The notes beneath the pieces are model-generated. The model saw only the letters and a list, made by a program, of their open reading frames with translations, was not told the DNA's origin and ran no database searches. The translations under genes were made by a program, and so were the position numbers. Of a stretch of DNA of 64,000 bases, positions 48,304 through 58,490 are shown piece by piece; the stretch's first letter is position 1; every line of letters begins with the position of its first letter. Source of the stretch: Altererythrobacter sp. (GTDB lineage: Bacteria > Pseudomonadota > Alphaproteobacteria > Sphingomonadales > Sphingomonadaceae). The stretch is from assembly GCA_016793865.1 (NCBI GenBank), contig JAEULJ010000001.1, positions 124,001 to 188,000 of the forward strand. The letters are read 5' to 3'.

Positions 48304-48494
48304 CGACGGTGATGAAATCGGGAACCGCCCCGCCCTTGGCTCACCGCAATCGGCCTGTCCGGCACGAAGTTCAGTCGATCGCTCTCGCCCATGCCCTGCC
48401 CATATGCGCTTTCCCCGCCCGTTCCAAGCGGGTGGCGCCGCCATCGGAACGGCGAAGGCGCACTCTCATCCGGCTGCCGCCAGACCGCGCATGG

Positions 48495-50318
<1,824 letters not shown>

Positions 50319-50446
50319 AATGACCTGCCGAAAGTTTAACCTGCGTTCCTGGAATCCGCAGTCAAACCAGCGGCCCTAAGCGGGCGGTTGCATATCTTCG
50401 CGCCGGTTGGAAGAGCCAGACCTTCCCAATGCAGCACACAAACCTG

Positions 50447-51784
50447 TCAAGCAGTCCAGGTAGTATTATGTGGCCTGCTAGACGCCGGACTGCGAGAGCG
50501 GATAACAATGACTACGAAAAGAAAAATAATGGCATTTATGAAACGCGGATAATGAAGCATTCCTTCGAGCAGGCTTTGGAAAAGCAATGCATAAAGCATT
50601 GCCAGAATAGGTCGAAGTTCGGCATTTGTCATGCCGGGAGCATGGACACGCCGGATCGCCTTCCCGATCAGGTATAGTGCCCCTGCCGTGCCAACCACTC
50701 CCCAGCTTATCAAGAATTGCAGCACCGCATTATGGGGCTGCGTATGTGGCCATCCAATGTCGACTTCCCAGAATGTGGACCCTGTGCCCCAACCGAACCA
50801 CGGTGAATCGAGCCATCGCAAGAAGGTTAGTTCCCACAACCTGTCACGCAAGGCCGTAGCACTTTGTAATGTCGAGTAGTCGCCCACATTGATCAGACGA
50901 AACGTCGGATCAGCGGGCAGGAGAATATAGGCAGCCGCCAAAGCAGCGCCGGTGAGAAGGGCCGCACGCCCGATCGCATCGGGTGTCGGAAGGCGTCGAA
51001 GTGAAATGCAGGTGATCAAGAAGATGACGATCATCGCAAGAATAGCCGCTCTCGTTCCAGTCCAAACCGTAACCGCAGCGGCAATGAAGTAAAATAGGTG
51101 GCTCAACTCGAAGCGTCCGGACTTTGCGCCGAACAAAATCTGCACTCCCATGCCGGCCGCGATGGCGCCCGACCATGATCCGAAGTGGCGAACACTGATG
51201 AAACCCGGGATCGCCGACGGCCATTCGATCACCCCACCCCAAACGAGATGGGTAGGCGGCGGGAAAGCGAAGCGAAGCGCCGTGTAGCATGAAAGGATGA
51301 CCAACCCACATACCATTAGCGGCATCAGCATCGCGACTGAGGAGTTACGAGACTGGCCTAGGAGGTGGGCCGCAGCCAGGGCAAACAGCAGATTGACGAT
51401 GGAGATGCACGACGCGGCAACGGTGAACGCGGGTAGGTTGGAGGTGAATATGCTACCTACGAAGATGCCAATGACGAGCGCCAACAACGCCAACCGCACA
51501 TCGTGTGAAAGGCCCTTCCAAGCGAGGCGAAGGGTCATTCCGCGCTGCACGGCGAAGGCAATCACCACCGCCTCGAAAAGGACATATGGAATTTCCTGCA
51601 ATCGAGTCCATTCGATCCACGCAAGCCGCATCGTGTGCATGTAGGTTGGATAAATTGCCGCTTCCGCGACGGGCATGATGATCGCGATGGCGAGTCCGAG
51701 CACGGTAATCACCGAGACGCCGGCGGTTGCAGCTTGGATCTGCATGCTGAGCTTCGAGAAACCGGTGTGCTGACTGATGGACAT
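50447..51784 (-). CDS. O-antigen ligase/polymerase family membrane protein
   Basis: 445 residues with about eleven hydrophobic segments and a periplasmic loop carrying FGWGTGSTFWEVDIGWPHTQ and PHNAVLQFLISWGVVG, the Wzy_C-type motif with the conserved histidine of O-antigen ligases and polysaccharide polymerases. Base composition is visibly AT-richer than its neighbours, with rare codons such as AAT, ATA and AGA, which suggests horizontal transfer. No glycosyltransferases lie nearby. The flanks 50319-50446 and 51785-52008 are also AT-richer and carry no gene. Confidence 0.8.
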   Translation of the reverse strand: MSISQHTGFSKLSMQIQAATAGVSVITVLGLAIAIIMPVAEAAIYPTYMHTMRLAWIEWTRLQEIPYVLFEAVVIAFAVQRGMTLRLAWKGLSHDVRLALLALVIGIFVGSIFTSNLPAFTVAASCISIVNLLFALAAAHLLGQSRNSSVAMLMPLMVCGLVILSCYTALRFAFPPPTHLVWGGVIEWPSAIPGFISVRHFGSWSGAIAAGMGVQILFGAKSGRFELSHLFYFIAAAVTVWTGTRAAILAMIVIFLITCISLRRLPTPDAIGRAALLTGAALAAAYILLPADPTFRLINVGDYSTLQSATALRDRLWELTFLRWLDSPWFGWGTGSTFWEVDIGWPHTQPHNAVLQFLISWGVVGTAGALYLIGKAIRRVHAPGMTNAELRPILAMLYALLFQSLLEGMLHYPRFINAIIFLFVVIVIRSRSPASSRPHNTTWTA

Positions 51785-52008
51785 GACCTGCGTCTAGCCC
51801 CGAAGTGGTTAACTCCGATTTATCATCTTGCGCACGGGCGGGGCCCTTAAGATTTTGCAGCGAGTCACTCCCCATCAGGCTCGCCAGACCGGGCACCTTA
51901 GGAGAAAACTAAGGTTTCCCGAGTATTCACTTCGATGAGCTTGGGCTTGCCGACGGGAGATCTCCGCCCCGGCTATGGACACGCGACGAACGCAAGGATT
52001 TCGCAGGA

Positions 52009-53526
52009 ATGAGCGCATTCGGACGGAAGAACGGCCCCGCGGGCATGGCGGCTGGCGCGCGGCCGCAGTTCGGGGTTGCACGGCCCATGCAGGGCGGCGC
52101 GGCTCCGCGTCCGCAGGGCGGCGAACAATTCCCGCCATTGCCCGGCGTTGCGCCCACGCCCGCGCCTTCTGCCAGCTCGCGCCCCACCTCCCCCGAAGAC
52201 GCGATGGGCCGCCTCAACGAGCGCATGAACTCCTCGCACAGCGGCGAGTCCGAGGTCGGCGGCTTCGAGGCCAGCGTACACAAGATCAAGGAGCAGGTGC
52301 TCCCCCGCCTGCTCGAGCGCGTCGATCCCGAAGCGGCCGCCACGCTGAGCAAGGAAGAGCTGTCGGAAGAGTTCCGCCCGATCATCCTCGAGGTGCTGGC
52401 CGAGCTCAAGGTCACCCTCAACCGCCGCGAGCAGTTCGCGCTCGAGAAGGTGCTGGTCGACGAACTGCTCGGCTTCGGCCCGCTCGAGGAACTGCTGACC
52501 GACCCCGACATCTCGGACATCATGGTCAACGGCCCGGACCAGACCTACATCGAGAAGAAGGGCAAGCTGGTCATCGCGCCGATCCGTTTCCGCGACGAAC
52601 AGCACCTGTTCCAGATCGCGCAGCGCATCGTGAACCAGGTCGGCCGCCGCGTCGACCAGACCACTCCGCTCGCCGACGCCCGCCTCAAGGACGGCAGCCG
52701 CGTCAACGTGATCGTGCCGCCGCTCAGCCTCAAGGGCACCGCGATCTCGATCCGCAAGTTCTCGGAAAAGCCGATCACGCTCGACATGCTCCAGGGCTTC
52801 GGCTCGATGAGCGAGCGGATGTGCACGGCGCTCAAGATCGCGGGCGCGTGCCGGTTCAACATCGTCATCTCGGGCGGCACGGGCTCCGGCAAGACGACCA
52901 TGCTCAACGCCCTCTCCAAGATGATCGACCCGGGCGAGCGCGTGCTGACCATCGAGGACGCGGCCGAGCTTCGGCTCCAGCAGCCGCACTGGCTTCCGCT
53001 CGAGACTCGCCCGCCGAACCTGGAAGGCCAGGGCGCGATCACCATCGGCGATCTGGTCAAGAACGCGCTGCGTATGCGCCCCGACCGCATCATCCTGGGC
53101 GAAATCCGCGGCGCGGAATGCTTCGACCTGCTCGCCGCCATGAACACCGGCCACGACGGCTCGATGTGCACGCTCCACGCGAACAGCCCGCGCGAATGCC
53201 TGGGCCGCATGGAGAACATGATCCTGATGGGGGATATCAAGATCCCCAAGGAAGCGATCAGCCGCCAGATCGCCGAATCGGTCGATCTGATCGTGCAGGT
53301 GAAGCGCCTGCGCGACGGCAGCCGCCGGACCACGCAGGTGACCGAGGTGATCGGCATGGAGGGCGACGTGATCGTGACCCAGGACCTGTTCAAGTTCGAG
53401 TATCTGGACGAGAGCGACGACGGCAAGATCATCGGCGATTACCGGTCTTCCGGCTTGCGTCCCTACACGCTGGAGAAGGCGCGCCAGTTCGGCTTCGACC
53501 AGGCGTTCCTGGAGGCCTGCCTCTAG
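52009..53526 (+). CDS. cpaF: CpaF/TadA-family secretion ATPase
   Basis: 505 residues: a disordered, Pro/Gly-rich N-terminus (about 1-65), an N-terminal domain (about 80-210) and a type II/IV secretion ATPase core with Walker A ISGGTGSGKTTMLNAL (about 285), Asp box VLTIEDAAELRLQQ, Walker B region RPDRIILGEIRGAECFDLL and His box TGHDGSMCTLHANSPRE. It powers Flp/tad pilus assembly. The remaining tad genes are not adjacent, so it may act with a distant cluster. The stop shares CTAG with the convergent small gene. Confidence 0.92.
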   Translation: MSAFGRKNGPAGMAAGARPQFGVARPMQGGAAPRPQGGEQFPPLPGVAPTPAPSASSRPTSPEDAMGRLNERMNSSHSGESEVGGFEASVHKIKEQVLPRLLERVDPEAAATLSKEELSEEFRPIILEVLAELKVTLNRREQFALEKVLVDELLGFGPLEELLTDPDISDIMVNGPDQTYIEKKGKLVIAPIRFRDEQHLFQIAQRIVNQVGRRVDQTTPLADARLKDGSRVNVIVPPLSLKGTAISIRKFSEKPITLDMLQGFGSMSERMCTALKIAGACRFNIVISGGTGSGKTTMLNALSKMIDPGERVLTIEDAAELRLQQPHWLPLETRPPNLEGQGAITIGDLVKNALRMRPDRIILGEIRGAECFDLLAAMNTGHDGSMCTLHANSPRECLGRMENMILMGDIKIPKEAISRQIAESVDLIVQVKRLRDGSRRTTQVTEVIGMEGDVIVTQDLFKFEYLDESDDGKIIGDYRSSGLRPYTLEKARQFGFDQAFLEACL

Positions 53527-53768
53527 CCTCGCATCAGCGCCGGCAGCGAGGCCACCAGAAGCCCCGCCCCGATCACGCCGCAGACCAGGAACACCAGCGT
53601 CCAAGGGACCCAGCCGACACGGTCCGGGGTGCCGATGCGGTCGCGGTTGTGGCGGCGGCGATCCATCACCATCGCCACGACGGCCGCAACCAGGAAGGCC
53701 CCGCCCCACAAGGCGAGAAGAGCGGCATCGCTCGCGAACAGCAGCCATCCGGGCTCGATCTCACGCAT
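53523..53768 (-). CDS. Small two-helix membrane protein of unknown function
   Basis: 81 residues from ATG 53768 (MREIEPGWLL). Two membrane helices, about 10-32 (LALWGGAFLVAAVVAMVM) and 55-75 (TLVFLVCGVIGAGLLVA), separated by a positively charged loop RRRHNRDRIG. No family recognised. The frame continues upstream but that part is Arg/Pro-rich shadow sequence. Convergent with cpaF, sharing CTAG; divergent from the EamA gene. Confidence 0.65.
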   Translation of the reverse strand: MREIEPGWLLFASDAALLALWGGAFLVAAVVAMVMDRRRHNRDRIGTPDRVGWVPWTLVFLVCGVIGAGLLVASLPALMRG

Positions 53769-53842
53769 TCGCGCAAATATGGTGGGCCCGGCGCCGTGGG
53801 CAATGGGTTGCCCTCGCGAGCGACCGGGATAAGAGCGCCCGG

Positions 53843-54748
53843 GTGACCTCGCCCACGCATCGTCCCCTGCTGGCCATGACGCTTCGGCTCGCCGCCGTGG
53901 CGGTGCTGGCAACGCTGACGATGATGGTGAAGTACACCGTCGATGCCGGTGTCGCATTCCCCGAGGTGCTGTTCTGGCGGCAGCTGCTCACCGTGCCCAT
54001 GCTGCTTGGTTGGCTGGCCTTGCACCACCAGACGAGCCGCCTGCGGACTCAAAGGCTGCCGGCGCACTTCCGCCGCGCGCTGCTGGGCGCGGCGGGCATG
54101 GGCTTCACCTTCGGCGCCCCGGTGCTGCTGCCCCTGGCCGAGGCGACCACGCTGGGGTTCACGACCCCGCTATTCGCCGTGGTCTTCTCCGCGCTTCTGC
54201 TAAAGGAGGCCGTGGGGCCCTATCGCTGGGCGGCGGTGGCGATCGGCTTCGCCGGGGTGCTGGTGATCGCGCGTCCGGATGGCCACCTGCCGCTGTTCGG
54301 ATCGCTGGTGGGGCTGGGCGCGGGGCTGATGGTGGCGCTCATCAGCATCCAGATCCGCGATCTCACCCGGACCGATGAACCGCTGAGCATCGTGTTCTGG
54401 TTCGCCGCGCTGTCCACCCCCCTGCTGGCGCTGTTCCTGCCGTTCTACGCCAGCGCCCACACCTTCGAGCAATGGGGGCTGCTGGCTGTGATCGGTGTGC
54501 TGGGCTGCGTCGGCCAGCTCCTTCTCACCGCTTCGCTGCGCTATGGCCAGGTCGCCACCGTCATCGTGATGGACTACAGCGCGCTCGGCTGGGCCTGCTT
54601 CTACGGATGGGCCATCTGGGGCGACGTGCCGGCGGACACCACCTGGCTGGGGGCACCCTTGATCCTGCTGGCGGGGCTCATCATCGTGTGGCGGGAACAT
54701 CGCCTCGGCAAGACGCGGGCGGAAGCGGGAACCCTGCCCTCGCCCTAG
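53843..54748 (+). CDS. EamA/DMT family permease
   Basis: 301 residues with ten membrane segments in two EamA repeats, including RWAAVAIGFAGVLVIARPDG closing the first and SALGWACFYGWAIWGDVP in the second. The substrate is not deducible. GTG start at 53843 gives a short cytoplasmic N-terminus; no closer ATG fits as well as the second in-frame one at codon 12. It is distinct from the permease at 42.8 kb. Confidence 0.85.
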   Translation: MTSPTHRPLLAMTLRLAAVAVLATLTMMVKYTVDAGVAFPEVLFWRQLLTVPMLLGWLALHHQTSRLRTQRLPAHFRRALLGAAGMGFTFGAPVLLPLAEATTLGFTTPLFAVVFSALLLKEAVGPYRWAAVAIGFAGVLVIARPDGHLPLFGSLVGLGAGLMVALISIQIRDLTRTDEPLSIVFWFAALSTPLLALFLPFYASAHTFEQWGLLAVIGVLGCVGQLLLTASLRYGQVATVIVMDYSALGWACFYGWAIWGDVPADTTWLGAPLILLAGLIIVWREHRLGKTRAEAGTLPSP

Positions 54749-54752
54749 AGTT
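54728..54752 (+). promoter_or_regulatory. Candidate EcfG-like promoter of the entericidin gene
   Basis: GGAAC (54728-54732), a 16-nt spacer and AGTT (54749-54752): exact -35 and one mismatch to CGTT, 55 nt before the entericidin ATG, inside the end of the permease gene. Confidence 0.35.
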
Positions 54753-54807
54753 ATGGCCCGTGAAAGCAGTCAGCCTGCGATCGCCCCGAGAACAAGAGGA
54801 TCGAACA

Positions 54808-54936
54808 ATGCGCAAGCTCATGATGGCCCTGGGCCTCGCCGCCGTCACTCTCACCGCCACCGCCTGCAACACCGTCAAGGGTGCCGGCAGGGACATCGAA
54901 TCGGTCGGCCAGGCCGGCCAGGACGCCATCAACTGA
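54808..54936 (+). CDS. Entericidin A/B family lipoprotein
   Basis: 42 residues: lipoprotein signal MRKLMMALGLAAVTLTATAC and a tail NTVKGAGRDIESVGQAGQDA typical of entericidins. Enteric EcnB is a stationary-phase-induced membrane-active lipoprotein; the role in alphaproteobacteria is unsettled. Ribosome site AAGAGGA precedes the ATG. An EcfG-like promoter lies upstream, which would fit stress induction. Confidence 0.88.
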   Translation: MRKLMMALGLAAVTLTATACNTVKGAGRDIESVGQAGQDAIN

Positions 54937-54978
54937 CGGATACCCCTCTGTAAGGGCGGAGAAGGCCCTCGGGCTGAC

Positions 54979-55011
54979 GCAAGGCTCCGTCCCGCAAAGG
55001 TGGAGCCTTGC
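54979..55011. terminator. Hairpin between convergent entericidin and ABA4-like genes
   Basis: Perfect 10-bp stem GCAAGGCTCC / GGAGCCTTGC (54979-54988 with 55002-55011) and a 13-nt loop, lying between two convergent genes. No U-tract on either side, so it is a probable bidirectional transcript-end structure rather than a classical terminator. Confidence 0.5.
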
Positions 55012-55018
55012 CGCGTCG

Positions 55019-55477
55019 TCAGCCCGGGACCGCCGGGATCGGGCCGCGCGGGCGAAGGCCCAGCCATGCGAGCAATCCGATGGGTCCCGCCATGATGGTC
55101 GCGAACAGGAACGGCAGCTGCACCACGCGCCGCACCCCCCGGCGGTCGGCGTCCCGTGCGATCCACAGCCCGGCGAACAGATCGAACGCGAGAAAGTGCG
55201 TCCAGCCGATCACGATCGCACCGCGAGAGGCGAACATCGCGCGGAGCCCATCGACGCTGTATTGGAACGGTGGCGCGGCGCCGCCCCCGGCTCTTGCCGG
55301 ATCGACCAGCCCGCCCGTCAGCCCCACGAACATCGCCGCATAGGCGGCGCATAGCAGGCCGACCCCGCCCCACAGCACCGCCCCCAGAACGGCTTCGCGG
55401 CGAGGGAGAACGGCAAGCGCCACCCAGCCGGCCAGCGCAACGGCGTTGGTGGCGGCGAACACCAGATCCCAGTCCAT
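55019..55477 (-). CDS. ABA4-like (DUF4281) membrane protein
   Basis: 152 residues with four membrane segments. The conserved motif is IVIGWTHFLAFDLFAGLWIA with ARDA following (about 90-113), diagnostic of the ABA4-like family named after a plant neoxanthin-synthesis factor. In bacteria the function is unknown. It is followed upstream by an NAD(P)-binding gene on the same strand after 11 nt, so the two are probably co-transcribed. Confidence 0.82.
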   Translation of the reverse strand: MDWDLVFAATNAVALAGWVALAVLPRREAVLGAVLWGGVGLLCAAYAAMFVGLTGGLVDPARAGGGAAPPFQYSVDGLRAMFASRGAIVIGWTHFLAFDLFAGLWIARDADRRGVRRVVQLPFLFATIMAGPIGLLAWLGLRPRGPIPAVPG

Positions 55478-55488
55478 CGACAGCGCCC

Positions 55489-56208
55489 CTAACGATCGAG
55501 CGGGAGCGGCAGGGCGCGCGCGGCCCGCCGGATCGCGTCATTGTCGTGCATGAAGCGGCCCCGGGCCAGGCGAAGCGCGCATTGCAGCGCCGCACGTGCG
55601 ACCAGCGCGGCATCGATCGAGCGATAGGCCCGCCGCGGGCCGGTCAGCAGGGGATCGATCAAGGGGCTGGCGATGATGGCCAGCCGCTCCGCGAAACGCC
55701 GGTCGCCATCGCGCTTGCCATGCAGCAGCCCTGGCCGCAGGACATCGAGGCGCCCGAAGCTGATCCGCGCGAGCGCGCTGTCGGTCTCTCCCTTCACGCG
55801 GAGGTAGAAGTTGCGGGCATGGGCATCGGCGCCCGCCGCGCTTACGCTCACGAAGCGTTCCACGCCGTGCGCCTTGGCCGCGCGGGCGAGGGCCAGCACC
55901 AGTTCCTGGTCGATGGCGCGGAAGGCCGCCTCGTCCCGGCCCGCCTTGCGCCAGGTCGTACCCAGCGCGCAGATGACGGCATCCGGGCGCAACGCCTCCA
56001 GCACCTCGCCCCAATTGGCGGGATCGGCGACGAACACCTCCATCCGGGCACCCGGCGGCAATGGCAGTTCGGCGCGCGCGATGGCCGCCAGCCGCACATC
56101 CTCGCGGCCCACGCACAGGCGGATCACCTCGGACCCGACCAGCCCGCTGCCACCCGCCAGCGCAATCCGCAGCGGCTGCGCGCCCGGCGTCACCGGCCGG
56201 CTAGACAT
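55489..56208 (-). CDS. NAD(P)-binding Rossmann-fold protein (atypical SDR)
   Basis: 239 residues. Cofactor motif ALAGGSGLVGSEVIRL near 16-31, ALGTTWRKAGRDEAAFRAID near 82 and SVSAAGADAHARNFYLRVKG with the Tyr-x-x-x-Lys-like pair. It resembles HTATIP2/TIP30-type oxidoreductases. Substrate unknown. Its start overlaps the dgt stop by 8 bp, so it is in one unit with dgt. Confidence 0.85.
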   Translation of the reverse strand: MSSRPVTPGAQPLRIALAGGSGLVGSEVIRLCVGREDVRLAAIARAELPLPPGARMEVFVADPANWGEVLEALRPDAVICALGTTWRKAGRDEAAFRAIDQELVLALARAAKAHGVERFVSVSAAGADAHARNFYLRVKGETDSALARISFGRLDVLRPGLLHGKRDGDRRFAERLAIIASPLIDPLLTGPRRAYRSIDAALVARAALQCALRLARGRFMHDNDAIRRAARALPLPLDR

Positions 56209-57361
56209 TGCTCAACCCCTCTGGCGCGCGGCCGTATATGCGCGCGCACTGGTCGATGGCGTAGCGGTCGGTCATGCCGGCGATGAAATCGCAGATATGG
56301 CGGCTGCGCTCCGGCTCCGTGGCGGGCAGGGTCTCTCGCCATTGCGCCGGCAGGCTTGCGGCGTCCTGGCTGTAGGCCGCGAACAGCCGCGCCACCACGT
56401 CGCGCGCGCGCTCGGAAGCGGCGACCTGATCGGGATGGTAGTAGAGCGATTCGTAGAGGAACGCCTTCAGCCGGCGCTCCTCCACCGCCATTGCGGGCGA
56501 GAACCCCACGAGCGAGCGCCCGGCATCGCGGATGTCGGCAATGCTGGCCATTCCGGCCACCGCCGCGCGGGTGCTGTCCACCAGATCGCGCACCATGACC
56601 CCGATCTGGTCGCGAACCAGCTCGCGCAGCTTCCGCTCGCGCGGGGCGTTGGGATGCCTCTTCTCGACCGCGCGCCACAGCTCGGCCACGAAGTCGAGCG
56701 CGAGAAGCTGATCGAGCGCCAGGAAGCCGGAGCGCAGCCCATCGTCGATGTCGTGGTTGTCGTAGGCGATATCGTCCGCGATATTGGCGACCTGCGCCTC
56801 CAGCGAGGGCCAGCAACCCAGCGCCAGCGGGTAGTCGCGGTCAACCTCCCCCAGCGCCCAGTTCGGCGCGGCCACCGGGCCGTTGTGCTTGGCCATGCCC
56901 TCCAGCACTTCCCACGACAGGTTGAGCCCGTCGTGATCGCAATAGGGGCTCTCCAGCCGCGCCACCACGCGCACCGCATGGGCGTTGTGGTCGTATCCGC
57001 CCGCCTGCGCCATCGCCTCGCTCAGCGCGCGCTCGCCGGCATGGCCGAATGGCGGGTGGCCGATATCGTGCACCAGCGCCAGCGCCTCGGTCAGATCCTC
57101 GTCCAGCCCGAGCAGCCTGGCGATGACCCGCGCGATCTGCGCCACCTCCAGGCTGTGCGTCAGCCGCGTGCGGTAGAGGTCGCCGTCGGGCGCGATGAAC
57201 ACCTGCGTCTTGGATCGAAGACGCCGGAAGGCGGTGGAATGGACGATCCGGTCGCGATCGCGCTGGAAGGCGGAGCGCTGCCCGCGCAGGCCCGCAACGG
57301 CGGCGGAGAACTCGCGCCCGCGGCTGGCGGCAGGGTCGGCGGCATAGGGGGCACGGGTCAT
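56201..57361 (-). CDS. dgt: Deoxyguanosinetriphosphate triphosphohydrolase-like protein
   Basis: 386-residue HD-domain dNTPase. Metal ligands in RTRLTHSLEVAQIAR (His), LVHDIGHPPFGHAGERAL (His-Asp) and ADDIAYDNHDIDDGLRSG (Asp). The N-terminus RDRDRIVHSTAFRRLRSKTQ matches the alphaproteobacterial type II Dgt-like enzymes. It hydrolyses dNTPs to deoxynucleosides and triphosphate. Shares 8 bp with the following gene. Confidence 0.93.
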   Translation of the reverse strand: MTRAPYAADPAASRGREFSAAVAGLRGQRSAFQRDRDRIVHSTAFRRLRSKTQVFIAPDGDLYRTRLTHSLEVAQIARVIARLLGLDEDLTEALALVHDIGHPPFGHAGERALSEAMAQAGGYDHNAHAVRVVARLESPYCDHDGLNLSWEVLEGMAKHNGPVAAPNWALGEVDRDYPLALGCWPSLEAQVANIADDIAYDNHDIDDGLRSGFLALDQLLALDFVAELWRAVEKRHPNAPRERKLRELVRDQIGVMVRDLVDSTRAAVAGMASIADIRDAGRSLVGFSPAMAVEERRLKAFLYESLYYHPDQVAASERARDVVARLFAAYSQDAASLPAQWRETLPATEPERSRHICDFIAGMTDRYAIDQCARIYGRAPEGLSNV

Positions 57362-57461
57362 CGCGCGGCGGGTAGGTCAGCAACCGCCGCGCGGCAACGG
57401 GAACAGGCAGGCAACTGCGTCCCCATCGCTCGCGGGCGGTGGCGAGCAGCTGTGCGCCCGG

Positions 57462-58490
57462 TCACTTCGCGCCTTCCTCGATCCAGCGGCGCACCACCGC
57501 CAACCCTTCCGCATCCACGCTGTCCTTGCCCAGCTCGGGCATGGCGACGCCGGGCTCGGTGCTGGCCATGCGGTGCGTCAGGATCGATTCGTCCGGCTTG
57601 CCCGGCACCACGTCGAACAGCATCGCCCCGGCCCCGCGCCCGGCCGCCACGGGCCGCTTCATCACGCCAAGCGCGGCGCGATCGGCCTGTTCCCAGCGCA
57701 GGTCGAGGCCGCTGTTGGAAGCACTTGCCCCCGGGCGGTGGCAATGCGCGCAATTCACGTCGAGATAGCCGCGCGCCGCCGCCACCGCGGAGGCCGCCTC
57801 GCGCGCCTCCCACAGCGGCACTGCATCCGCCCCCTGCGGCATACGATCGAGCCGCCCGGCCGAGACCATCGCCGCCAGCCAGCCATGCGCCAGATTGCGC
57901 GCCTTGGTCCCGATCGGCACCACCGCGCCATCGACCCCGTGGCATTCCTTGCACTGGTTCTTGTTCGGCACGCGGTAGGATATGGTCGGCCCCTGCGGCG
58001 TGGCGATGGGCAGCCGCGCGCCGGCCAGCGCCAGCCGGGCCTCGGTCTGCTCGGCATTCCACAGATAGGGCAGCGCCACCCACCCCTGCGCACGGTGAAG
58101 CAGCAGCCGGGTTTCGATCAGCCTCCGCCTGCCGTCCTCGGTAAAGGCGAAGGTCTTGATGAGCGCGCTGCCGACCGGCAGATCGAGCAGGCCGCCATCA
58201 TCCCCGGCGTCTCGCGCCCGCGCCCTGGCGCCGGCGGGCACATAGACGAAGCGCAGCTTGTCCGCCCCGTCCGACCACAACGCGGTATTCAGGCGATAGG
58301 GGACGACCCCATCGCGCGGCACCTGCGCGGGCGCATCGGCGAAGAATCCGAAATCCGACAGCTTGGGCGGCATGACGTCGGCAAGGATCGCGGCGTCCGC
58401 AACCCCTGCGACCGGAGCGGCGGCGCGCACCGCCAGCGCACCCGCGAAGGCGAGCAGCGCCGCGGCCATTATGGCGATCGGCCCGCGCAT
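57462..58490 (-). CDS. Exported diheme c-type cytochrome (SO2930/HNE_0200 family)
   Basis: 342 residues from ATG 58490, signal peptide about 1-27 (ending AVRAAAP). Two heme sites, CKECH near 196 and CAHCH near 259, with downstream Met in a C-terminal GVAMPELGKDSVDAEG. This matches the TIGR03806 family, regularly paired with a parallel-beta-helix protein as here. The substrate of the pair is unknown. Its ATG overlaps the stop of the beta-helix gene by one base (TGATG). Confidence 0.85.
   Translation of the reverse strand: MRGPIAIMAAALLAFAGALAVRAAAPVAGVADAAILADVMPPKLSDFGFFADAPAQVPRDGVVPYRLNTALWSDGADKLRFVYVPAGARARARDAGDDGGLLDLPVGSALIKTFAFTEDGRRRLIETRLLLHRAQGWVALPYLWNAEQTEARLALAGARLPIATPQGPTISYRVPNKNQCKECHGVDGAVVPIGTKARNLAHGWLAAMVSAGRLDRMPQGADAVPLWEAREAASAVAAARGYLDVNCAHCHRPGASASNSGLDLRWEQADRAALGVMKRPVAAGRGAGAMLFDVVPGKPDESILTHRMASTEPGVAMPELGKDSVDAEGLAVVRRWIEEGAK

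Noticed and set aside
48304..48444. 47-residue N-terminal extension of RuvB
   Set aside because: Arg/Gly-rich and unlike the family; [10 protein letters not shown] at 48303 is a normal RuvB start.
51973..53748. 591-codon open frame on the minus strand opposite cpaF
   Set aside because: Exact antisense shadow of the CpaF gene, with biased composition and no recognisable motif.
58041..58060. Heme-like or zinc motif in antisense frames near the diheme cytochrome
   Set aside because: The apparent Cys-rich strings occur only in shadow frames; the true CxxCH sites are in the annotated gene.
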